From Streptomyces cavernicola (GTDB lineage Bacteria > Actinomycetota > Actinomycetes > Streptomycetales > Streptomycetaceae), in assembly GCF_029968035.1 (NCBI RefSeq), contig NZ_JASCIQ010000023.1, forward strand, positions 1 through 64,000: a DNA stretch of 64,000 bases, given 5' to 3'. The translations under genes were made by a program, and so were the position numbers. Shown here piece by piece: positions 8,435-15,578 of this stretch. The notes beneath the pieces are model-generated. The model did no database searches and had not been told where the DNA came from. It was given only the letters and a program-made list of their open reading frames with translations. Position 1 is the first letter of the stretch; each line of letters opens with the position of its first letter.

Positions 8435-8469
8435 GTTCCGCATAGCGTTGTCGTTTCGCATTGCGAAAC
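8435..8469. promoter_or_regulatory. Palindromic operator (site 2) with degenerate second copy
   Basis: Positions 8453-8469 repeat exactly the 17-bp palindrome GTTTCGCATTGCGAAAC of 7360. A weaker copy sits 18 bp upstream at 8435-8451 (GTTCCGCATAGCGTTG). The pair lies between the iclR stop (8345) and the truncated oxidoreductase (8517), where the promoter of the demethylase operon should be. Tandem sites suggest cooperative binding by an IclR dimer pair. Confidence 0.75.
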
Positions 8470-8516
8470 CCACCGTCGCGCGATCAGCAAGCCACAGAGT
8501 TCCCCCAGGAGCAGAT

Positions 8517-8746
8517 GTGCGCGCACCGATCAAGAGCATGGAGCCCTTGCTCCAGCCCTTTCAGTTGAAGCACGTCACCCTCCGCAACAGGGTGGTCAGC
8601 ACGTCCCATGAGCCGGCGTTCGGCGGGGACGGCATGCCCAAGGACCGGTACGAAGTCACCACCACCCTCGCCCGCAGCCTGCGGTCAGCAGCCGCAACAT
8701 CCACCCCGCGATCTACGACGCCCTGCGCCACTGTCTGCCCGTCTGA
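8517..8746 (+). pseudogene. Internally deleted NADH:flavin oxidoreductase (N-methyl demethylase type)
   Basis: From GTG 8517 (AGGAG 5 nt upstream) the frame encodes the start of a two-domain Old-Yellow-Enzyme-like oxidoreductase: MEPLLQPFQLKHVTLRNR and then HEPAFGGDGMPKDRY. The family continues for some 650 residues, but here sequence identity is lost after about 8655. A different frame then gives the family's C-terminal end (SRNIHPAIYDALR), stopping at 8744-8746. Most of the TIM barrel and the FAD/NAD domain are therefore missing. Relatives demethylate N-methylproline or dimethylglycine (known for the family). Short direct repeats based on CTGCCCGTC follow the remnant. Confidence 0.75.
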
Positions 8747-8797
8747 TCTGCCTGCCCGTCCGATCTGCCCGTCCGACGAACGACTCGGGGAGCTGAG

Positions 8798-10062
8798 ATG
8801 AACGCACCAGCCGCACCAGATCCCGTCACGCGTGTCGCCGCACTCGTCGCCCGACGCGCCCCGGGCCACAGCCTCGAAGCGCCCTTCTACGTCAGCGAGG
8901 CCTTCCACGACCTGGACGTGAAGGCCGTCTTTGCCCGCAGCTGGATCTTCGCCGCCACCGAGGCCGAGGTGCCCGAGCCCGGCGACTACGTCACGGTCGC
9001 AGTCGGGCCGTACTCCGTGATCGTCGTACGCGACGACGAGGAGGAGGTGCGCGCCTTCCACAACGTCTGCCGGCACCGCGGCGCCCGCATCCTCAACGAG
9101 GAGCGCGGCTCCGTCGGCAACATCGTCTGCGGCTACCACCACTGGACCTACGGCGTCGACGGCAAGCTGCGGCACGCCGAGTCGCAGGTACCTGGCTTCG
9201 ACCCTTCCTGCTTCGGCCTGAAACCCGTGCACGTACGCACCGTCGGCGGACTCGTCTTCCTCTGCCTCGCGGCCCAACCACCGGAAGATTTCGACGAGTT
9301 CGCCGCCAAGGTCGAGCCGTACATAGAACCGCACAACCTGAGCAACGCCAAGGTCGCGAAGCAGGTCGACCTAGTGGAGCACGCCAACTGGAAGCTCACG
9401 ATGGAGAACAACCGCGAGTGCTACCACTGCGCGGGCCACCCCGAGTTGCAGCGCTGCTACTTCCCCCTTTACAACTTCGACGAGGGCGACGTCCCGCCCG
9501 CTCTGCGCCCGGTCACGAGCGTTTCCTGAAGGCCGACGCCGAGGCCCGCGCGACCTTCGAGGAGCTGAACCTCCCGTACGCGACGATCGAGGACCTCGTC
9601 GACCGCCCCACTGGGTTCCGGATCCAGCGCGAACCCCTCGACCTTGCGGGGGAGTCCTTCACGGAGGACGGCACGGCCGCGGTGAAGCGCCTGCTCGCCG
9701 ACTTCCCGACGGCCCGGCTCGGCCACCTCGGCCTCCACCTGCAGCCCAACGCCTGGTTCCACTTCTCCGCCGACCACGCCGTCACGTTCGCCGTGATCCC
9801 GCTGGCCGCGGACCGCACCCTCGTCCGTACGACGTGGCTGGTGCACGCCGATGCGGAGGAGGGTGTCGACTACGACCTCGACGCGCTGACCAAGGTGTGG
9901 GAGGTCACCAACGAGCAGGACGCGGTGTTCGTCGAGCGAGCCCAGGCCGGCATCGGCAGCCCCGCGTACGCGCCCGGCCCGTACAGCCCGACCGAATCGC
10001 AGGTCGAGGACTTCGTGCGGTGGTACATCAACCGGCTCCGCGCGCACCTGGAGGGCTCGTGA
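8798..10062 (+). pseudogene. Rieske oxygenase (betaine demethylase), disrupted by a frameshift
   Basis: The first frame (8798-9529) has the Rieske cluster motif CRHRGA...CGYHHW near residues 89-115 and the mononuclear iron motif NNRECYHCAGHPEL near 206. It stops at TGA 9527. The remaining catalytic domain continues in another frame from HERFLKADAEARATFEEL to a stop at 10062. Against the intact paralog at 55799, one nucleotide is missing close to 9510-9515. Apart from this the full length (about 420 residues) is preserved and no motif is lost. Either the gene is recently inactivated or the base is a sequencing error. The family N-demethylates glycine betaine, stachydrine or carnitine. Confidence 0.85.
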
Positions 10063-11099
10063 CGACCGCGACGCTGACCACCGGCAGCCTGCCCGCCGCC
10101 TGGGCCGACGGCCTCCTCGTCTGCAAACAGGTCCTGGACGCCACGGCCGATGTCCGCACCTTCGTCCTCGAACCGACCGAGCCCCGCCTCTTCCGGCACG
10201 ACCCCGGCCAGTTTCTCACCCTGCTCCTGGACATCGACGGCGAGCCGGTCGAGCGCTGCTACACCATCTCGTCCCCGCCGACCCGTCCCGACCTGCTCAC
10301 CCTCACCGTGAAACGCGTGCCGGGCGGCCTGGTCTCCAACTGGCTGCACGACCACCTCACGCCGGGCACCACGGTCCGGGCCCGCGGACCGCTCGGCCAG
10401 TTCACCCTCACCCGCCACCCCGCGCCGAAGTACCTGTTCCTGTCGGCGGGCAGCGGCATCACACCCCTGATGTCGATGACCCGGACGCTGTACGACCTGG
10501 CGCACCCCGTGGACGTCGCCTTCGTGCACAGCGCCCGCACCTACGACGACATCATCTTCCGCAGCGAACTCGACTTCATCGCGGCCACCTCGCCCCGCAT
10601 CCGCGTCACCCACGTACTCGACGACCACGGCGAGCAGTTGAACGCCCGAATGCTCCACGAGATCGCCCCCGACTTCCTCGAACGAGAGGTCTTCACCTGC
10701 GGTCCCGGCGGCTACATGCAGGCCGTACGGGACATGCTCGCGACGACGGGCTTCGCGATGGACCGGTACCACGAGGAGAGCTTCACCTTCGAGGCGCCGG
10801 ACGCCGCCGAACCGGAACCGGTGGCTGCGGGCGACAAGGTGTTCAAGGTCGAGTTCGCCCGCAGCGGCCGCACCGTCGACTGCGACGCGGACACCTCCGT
10901 CCTCGCCGCCGCCTCCCGCGCGGGCGTCACCCTGCCCGCGTCGTGCGCGCAGGGCATGTGCGGCACGTGCAAGACCAAGCTGCTGCACGGCTCGGTCGAC
11001 ATGCGGCACAACGGCGGCATCCGCCCGCGCGAGATCGCCGACGACAAGATCCTGCTGTGCAGCTCGAAGCCGCTGGACCACTTGGTGATCGACGCCTGA
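10059..11099 (+). CDS. Ferredoxin:NAD(P)H reductase partner of the Rieske oxygenase
   Basis: This 346-residue electron-transfer protein has an FAD-binding domain (RCYTISSPPTRP near residue 67), an NAD-binding domain (LFLSAGSGITPLMSM near 128, FTCGPGGYM near 212) and a C-terminal plant-type [2Fe-2S] domain (CAQGMCGTC then LLCSS). It hands electrons from NADH to the Rieske centre, as GbcB does for GbcA. The GTG start overlaps the oxygenase stop by 4 nt. It remains intact although its partner is frameshifted, so it could still serve another oxygenase. Confidence 0.9.
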   Translation: MTTATLTTGSLPAAWADGLLVCKQVLDATADVRTFVLEPTEPRLFRHDPGQFLTLLLDIDGEPVERCYTISSPPTRPDLLTLTVKRVPGGLVSNWLHDHLTPGTTVRARGPLGQFTLTRHPAPKYLFLSAGSGITPLMSMTRTLYDLAHPVDVAFVHSARTYDDIIFRSELDFIAATSPRIRVTHVLDDHGEQLNARMLHEIAPDFLEREVFTCGPGGYMQAVRDMLATTGFAMDRYHEESFTFEAPDAAEPEPVAAGDKVFKVEFARSGRTVDCDADTSVLAAASRAGVTLPASCAQGMCGTCKTKLLHGSVDMRHNGGIRPREIADDKILLCSSKPLDHLVIDA

Positions 11100-11108
11100 C
11101 GCGGCCTG

Positions 11109-11882
11109 TCAGTACGACCGGACCAGGCCGCCGTCGCAGCGGAGCTGTTCGCCGGTGATGTACGAGGCCTGGGCGCTCGCGAGGAACGTGACGGCCGCGG
11201 CGAACTCGTCGGGGGTGCCGAACCGGCCCACCGGAACCTCCGCACGAGCGGCGGCGCGCACCTCTTCCTCGGGGACGCCCCGGTGCTCGGACACGGCTCC
11301 GTACACCTGCTTCATACGGTCGGTCTCGATGCGGCCGGGCAGCACCATGTTCACCGTCACGCCGTCGCCGGCGACCTCCGCGGCGAGGGTCTTCAGATAG
11401 CCGGCGAGTGCGCCCCGGCCCACGTTGGACGCGGCGAGCCCCGCGATCGGCTCCTGGACACCGCTGGAGCCGATCGCGACGATCCGCCCCCAGCCGCGCT
11501 CGCGCATGCCCGGAAGCACGGCCTCGACCAGCTGGATGTGCGCGGTGACGAGCAGCTGCACGGCCTGCAGCGCGTCCTCGGCGCTCATGTCGGCGGCCGA
11601 ACTCGGCGCGGGGCCACCGCCGTTGAGCACGAGAACATCGACGGGGCCGAGGTTGCCCGTAGCGGCCTCGACGAGGGCGCGCGGGCCGTCGGGGGCGGTG
11701 ATGTCCACGCCGATGCCCACTGCGGACGGCAGTTCCGCCGCCTGCTTCTGGGCCACCTCCGCCCGGCGGCCGCCGAAGGCCACGGATGCGCCTTCGGCGG
11801 ACAGCGCACGCACGACGGCCGCTCCGAGGCCGGACGTTGCCCCCGGCACCACTGCGACCTTCCCGGCCAGTCCCAGATCCAT
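11109..11882 (-). CDS. Atypical short-chain dehydrogenase/reductase
   Basis: This 257-residue SDR has a recognisable nucleotide-binding start (VVPGATSGLG, residues 11-20), the LNGGGP variant of the NNAG motif and GSSG near residue 138 with the usual serine. The catalytic Tyr-x-x-x-Lys is absent: the aligned segment reads GLAASNVGRGALAGYLK, with Leu and Asn in those positions. A subgroup of SDRs with this pattern exists, so it may use another mechanism or only bind its ligand. It lies 9 nt from the convergent reductase gene and 42 nt after the HpbD-like gene in the same orientation. Confidence 0.85.
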   Translation of the reverse strand: MDLGLAGKVAVVPGATSGLGAAVVRALSAEGASVAFGGRRAEVAQKQAAELPSAVGIGVDITAPDGPRALVEAATGNLGPVDVLVLNGGGPAPSSAADMSAEDALQAVQLLVTAHIQLVEAVLPGMRERGWGRIVAIGSSGVQEPIAGLAASNVGRGALAGYLKTLAAEVAGDGVTVNMVLPGRIETDRMKQVYGAVSEHRGVPEEEVRAAARAEVPVGRFGTPDEFAAAVTFLASAQASYITGEQLRCDGGLVRSY

Positions 11883-11924
11883 AGAACTCTCCCTTTCACA
11901 TGTCCGTTCACATGTCCGTTTGGT

Positions 11925-13028
11925 TCAGTACGACGCCGCTGGTGCGCCGAAGCGGCTTTCATCGGGCGTGATGCCGAGGCCCGGTCCCTGCGGGCGCTTG
12001 ATGTGGCCGCCCTCTATGCGGATGCCGTTCTCCGGGTCGTAGTGGCCTTCGATGTACGGGGCCGCCAGCCAGACGCCTTCGAGGAGTTCGGGCGCCACGG
12101 TCGCGCCGATGTGAGTGCAGGCGGCCGCGAGGATGTCACCGCCCCAGGAGTCGTCGCAGGTGTGCGGCAGGTTCCGGGCGGCCGCGAGGTCGCGGAACGC
12201 GCGCATCGGGTGCAGGCCGCCGAGCCGGGTCACCTTCATGCCGAAGCCGTCGATAAGTCCCGTTCCGGCGGCGGTGATTGCCGTGTTCAGGCTCGTGCCG
12301 TTCTCGTCCAGGTAGAGGGCGTGGCTCACCTGCGGGCGGATGCGCTGCAACTCTTCGATGGTGTTGCAGGGCTGTTCCATGATGAACGGGATGTCCGGGC
12401 ATTCCCGGCTGAGACGCAGCGCATCGCGCGTGGTCAGGCAGCGGTTGCCATCGACCGCCAGGCGCACCCCCGAGCCTCGGATGACCTCCCAGACCTTGCG
12501 GACGGTCTCGATGTCCTCCTCGACCGGCCGCCCGCCGACCTTGATCTGCAGGCGTGGGTACCCCTCGGAGAGTTTCTCCGCTGCGATGCGGGCGGTTTCA
12601 TTCGGCGCGTCGACGCTGAGGGCGTAGTAGGACGGCACGTGATCCGTCACCGCGCCGCCCAGAAGATCGGACACGCTGATGCCGAAACGCTTGCCCACAA
12701 GGTCGTGGGCTGCGATGTCAACGGCCGCCTTGGCGTAGTTGTGGCCGTTGAGTAGACCGTCCATGCGCCGGTGGAGGGGTACGGGCAGCACTTCGGCTCC
12801 GAGCAGTCCCGAAGCCAGCTCGCCGAGCGCGGCAACCGCTCCGGCCGCGTGGGACTCGGCATAGGTGGGGCCGAGCGGGCAGGTTTCGCCCCAGCCGACG
12901 AGCCCGTTGTCGGCCACCAGCTTGACCAACGTCGTGGAAAGAGACCGGACTTCTGCATGGCCCATCTTGTAGGGGCCGTTATGGACCGGTAGGTCGTGCG
13001 CGTACACGTGGATTTCGGCGATCCTCAT
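11925..13028 (-). CDS. Enolase-superfamily epimerase, HpbD-like (hydroxyproline betaine 2-epimerase)
   Basis: This 367-residue MR/MLE enzyme has a capping domain (HDLPVHNGPY near residue 11, GWGETCPLGPTYAESH near 46) and a barrel with the two catalytic lysines expected of an amino-acid racemase or epimerase: LQIKVGG near 159 and FGMKVTRLGG near 262. Metal ligands lie in VDGN, MEQPC and DENG. From memory it closely resembles HpbD, which epimerises trans-4-hydroxy-L-proline betaine and proline betaine. The demethylase and semialdehyde dehydrogenase neighbours fit that pathway. Two shared operators precede it at 13120 and 13225. The symbol is withheld because substrate is inferred. Confidence 0.8.
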   Translation of the reverse strand: MRIAEIHVYAHDLPVHNGPYKMGHAEVRSLSTTLVKLVADNGLVGWGETCPLGPTYAESHAAGAVAALGELASGLLGAEVLPVPLHRRMDGLLNGHNYAKAAVDIAAHDLVGKRFGISVSDLLGGAVTDHVPSYYALSVDAPNETARIAAEKLSEGYPRLQIKVGGRPVEEDIETVRKVWEVIRGSGVRLAVDGNRCLTTRDALRLSRECPDIPFIMEQPCNTIEELQRIRPQVSHALYLDENGTSLNTAITAAGTGLIDGFGMKVTRLGGLHPMRAFRDLAAARNLPHTCDDSWGGDILAAACTHIGATVAPELLEGVWLAAPYIEGHYDPENGIRIEGGHIKRPQGPGLGITPDESRFGAPAASY

Positions 13029-13119
13029 CGTCCGCCTCCGAGAAGTTGGGGTGGGGGCTTGCGCGCGAGGTGCAAGGAGCAGAGGAAGGCCACCCGCGGC
13101 GCGAGAGCCGATGCGAGTG

Positions 13120-13144
13120 GTTCATATAGTGAACGCAGTATTCG
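13120..13144. promoter_or_regulatory. IclR-type operator A (alternating half-sites)
   Basis: GTTCA (13120-13124), TGAAC (13130-13134) and the weaker ATTCG (13140-13144) form alternating inverted half-sites with 5-bp spacers. The site is 92 bp upstream of the HpbD-like gene, in the divergent gap with iclR copy 1. The same architecture recurs at seven other places to 29.1 kb. Confidence 0.75.
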
Positions 13145-13224
13145 GTTTTTGGGTGTCGATCGTCAAGGGCCTGTGGGTGCCCCGGAGGTGCGGATCTTGT
13201 GACCAGGGTCACACCGCCTGAGGT

Positions 13225-13239
13225 GTTCATTATGCGAAC
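13225..13239. promoter_or_regulatory. IclR-type operator B
   Basis: GTTCA-TTATG-CGAAC matches the half-site and spacing pattern of operator A. It lies 67 bp before iclR copy 1 and probably serves autoregulation. Operators A and B share the 277-bp divergent gap 13029-13305, with centres about 100 bp apart. Confidence 0.75.
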
Positions 13240-13305
13240 GGGCGGTCAGTAGGGTAAGTAGCCCTGTACCGCACGACCCCTGAGCCCGGCCGCCGAAGGA
13301 CTTTC

Positions 13306-14097
13306 ATGACTGACGACACCAGCGCTCCCGCGGAGCTGACCAACAAGTCCGTGGTGAAGGCGGCGCGACTGCTGCGCGAACTGGCGGCCCAGCCGCGCGG
13401 CGGTGCGACCGTGACCGCGCTCGGGAAGGCCGTCGGCATGTCCCGGCCGACCGCGTTCCGGCTGCTGCTCAGCCTGGAGCAGACCGGCCTGGTGGACCGC
13501 ATCGACAACAACTACGTACTGGGCTGGGAGCTGGCCCGGCTCGGCCGGTACGCCGACCCGTACTCGGGCGTGGCCCAGCGTGCTCAGCCGCTGCTGCAGG
13601 AACTGGCGGACCGCCTCAACGAGTCGGTCACGCTCTCCGTCGCCACCCCCGACGACGGCCTGGAGCTGATCGCCGAAGCGTACGGCTCGCACGTCGTCGG
13701 CGCGACCAACCAGGGCATGCGCGGCCAGCGCTACCCGCTGCACGCCAGCTCCACCGGCAAGGTGCTCCTCGCCGAGCTCGGCCGGGAGCGGGTGACGGCG
13801 CTGCTGCCGGAGAAGCTGGAGGCGTTCACCGGGCAGACGATCACGGACCGCACGCAGCTGCTCCGCGAGCTCGACCAGGTCCGCGAGCAGGGCTACGGCA
13901 TCATCGACAACGAGCTGGAGGAGGGCCTGCTCTCGCTGTCGCGCCCGGTCCGCGACCCGGCAGGGGAGCTCATCGCGATCCTGACCGTCAACGGTCCGCG
14001 CTACCGCCTGACGCGTGAACAGATCCCCGGCACGCTGGAGTTGATGCGGCACATGGTGGACCGCCTCGCGGGCTTGCTCTGGGACGAGTCGGCCTGA
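13306..14097 (+). CDS. IclR-family regulator, duplicated copy 1
   Basis: This 263-residue IclR protein has a winged-helix domain (VVKAARLLRELAAQP, then recognition segment SRPTAFRLLLSLEQTGLVDR near residues 46-65) and an effector domain (YPLHASSTGKVLLAEL near 142). It differs from the protein at 25537 by only about 30 of 263 residues, and the recognition helices are nearly the same. The two should bind the same sites. The protein is divergent from the HpbD-like and SDR genes, with two operators in between. The effector is unknown; the changes cluster partly around residues 108-142 of the ligand domain. Confidence 0.9.
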   Translation: MTDDTSAPAELTNKSVVKAARLLRELAAQPRGGATVTALGKAVGMSRPTAFRLLLSLEQTGLVDRIDNNYVLGWELARLGRYADPYSGVAQRAQPLLQELADRLNESVTLSVATPDDGLELIAEAYGSHVVGATNQGMRGQRYPLHASSTGKVLLAELGRERVTALLPEKLEAFTGQTITDRTQLLRELDQVREQGYGIIDNELEEGLLSLSRPVRDPAGELIAILTVNGPRYRLTREQIPGTLELMRHMVDRLAGLLWDESA

Positions 14098-14173
14098 GGT
14101 CCCGTTGAGGCCTGTGCCGAGCTGCTGACGTCGAGGGTGTCCAACCAGGGAGTGGGCGTCCTGCCCGAGGATC

Positions 14174-14198
14174 GACCGTGCAAATTGCTTGCACGGTC
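14174..14198. repeat. Inverted repeat before the MFS gene
   Basis: GACCGTGCAA and TTGCACGGTC form perfect 10-bp arms with a 5-nt centre. The element is 77 nt after the iclR stop and 55 nt before the MFS start. It could be a weak terminator or an operator for the transporter. No U-tract follows. Confidence 0.5.
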
Positions 14199-14252
14199 AG
14201 CCGCAGAATCATTTGATTCCCCTTGCGTTTGGTTCCGTGCACACTGGCAGGC

Positions 14253-15542
14253 GTGGCTGAGCTGAAGGTTTCTTGGGGGTGGGGGCTGCCGACGGAGTCG
14301 GTGGACCGGGACCGCAGGGCGGTACGTACCGCCGGGGTGTTGCTGATCGTGCTGACGGCGGGCGCGTACCTGCCGAGTCCGCTCTATCCGGACTACCAAC
14401 GCCTGTTCGGCTACGGCGACTTGACGATGACGCTGCTGTTCGCGACGTTCGCGCTGGTGAGCGGACCGGCGCTGCTGCTCTGCGGCGCCGCGGCGGACGC
14501 GCTCGGCCCGCGCCCGCTGCTCCGGCTCAGCGTGCTGCTCGCCGGGGCCGGCTCCGGCTGCTTCCTGATCGCCGACAGCCCGGCCCTGCTGTTCGCGGGG
14601 CGCGTCGGCCAGGCGCTCGCCCTGGGTGCGGCGACCGGCGCGGCGCAGTCGTTGATCGTCTGGCATCGCAGCACGACGGCGCGGATCGGCGGCGCGCTCC
14701 TTGTCAGCCTCGCGTTCGCGGGCGGCACGGCGCTGGGCCCGGCGGTCTCGGGTGCCTTGGCTCAGTACGTGCCCGGCCCGCTGGTCACCCCGTTCGTGCT
14801 GCACCTCGCGCTGCTTGCCTGGGTGTGGACACGGCTGGGAGTGGCTGTTCCGGCGGCGCCGCGTGCGACCGTCCGCCCGCGCCTGGCCCGCCCGAGCATC
14901 CCGGCTCCGCTGAGGCCTGTCTTCTGTGTGTCCGGGCTCAACGGATTCCTCGCCTGGGCCGTCGTCGGCATCTACCTCGCCCTCGTACCGGCCCTCCTGG
15001 AACGCAGCCTGCACAGCGACAACCCGGCCCTGTCCGGCGCCGTGCTCGCCGCCGTACTCGGCTGGTCCCTGCTCGCCCAACTCGCCGCCGCCCGCTGGAG
15101 CACCCACCTCACGCAGCTCCTCGGCGTAGCCGGACTGACGGCGAGCCTCATCCTGCTCGCCGTGACCGGCGCGGCCTCCCTGCCCGCGACGATCGGCTCG
15201 GCCCTGCTCGCGGGCGGCGCGCACGGCCTCGCGTTCAGCGGCGCCGCCTCGGCCGTGGACGCGCGCACCCCCGCAGGGCAGCGCGCCGGAGTCGGCTCGG
15301 CCCTGCACCTGCTGTTCTACCTGGGCTCCGGAGTGCCGGCCGTCGCCGTCGGCCTCATGACCGCCTGGATGCCCCTCACCGCCGCGGTCACCACGCTCAG
15401 CTGGACCGCCGCGGCCCTCGGCGTACTCGCCCTGTCCCTCACGTACGCACTCAACGCGCGTGAGCGGAAGGCGAGTTGGCAGACCTGTCCGTCCGGCACC
15501 GTGCACAGCACTGCCACGGCGGACAGCATGGCGTGCCCCTGA
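14253..15542 (+). CDS. Major facilitator superfamily transporter
   Basis: The product is about 429 residues with some twelve hydrophobic helices and no large soluble domain. The loop after helix 2 (CGAAADALGPRPLLRL) is a relaxed form of the MFS loop motif. The GTG at 14253 was chosen; the frame is also open from TTG 14223, and neither has a strong ribosome site. It probably exports or imports a small metabolite. Its position between iclR copy 1 and the BCCT carrier suggests, but does not prove, a role in osmolyte metabolism. Confidence 0.8.
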   Translation: MAELKVSWGWGLPTESVDRDRRAVRTAGVLLIVLTAGAYLPSPLYPDYQRLFGYGDLTMTLLFATFALVSGPALLLCGAAADALGPRPLLRLSVLLAGAGSGCFLIADSPALLFAGRVGQALALGAATGAAQSLIVWHRSTTARIGGALLVSLAFAGGTALGPAVSGALAQYVPGPLVTPFVLHLALLAWVWTRLGVAVPAAPRATVRPRLARPSIPAPLRPVFCVSGLNGFLAWAVVGIYLALVPALLERSLHSDNPALSGAVLAAVLGWSLLAQLAAARWSTHLTQLLGVAGLTASLILLAVTGAASLPATIGSALLAGGAHGLAFSGAASAVDARTPAGQRAGVGSALHLLFYLGSGVPAVAVGLMTAWMPLTAAVTTLSWTAAALGVLALSLTYALNARERKASWQTCPSGTVHSTATADSMACP

Positions 15543-15578
15543 GGCGCGCCCGCACCGCAACGCAACGTCAGGAAACCT

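Noticed and set aside
8730..8785. CRISPR-like or mobile-element repeats after the truncated oxidoreductase
   Set aside because: The CTGCCCGTC-based repeats are short, contiguous and without spacers or terminal inverted repeats. No transposase was found anywhere in the window.
9500..9530. Programmed ribosomal frameshift in the first Rieske gene
   Set aside because: No slippery heptamer or downstream pseudoknot is apparent, and the intact paralog needs none. Mutation or sequencing error is simpler.
13120..13144. Interpretation of the GTTCA/TGAAC sites as simple promoter -35/-10 elements
   Set aside because: The exact 10-bp alternating spacing at eight positions and both orientations fits a protein-binding array, not a sigma-factor promoter.
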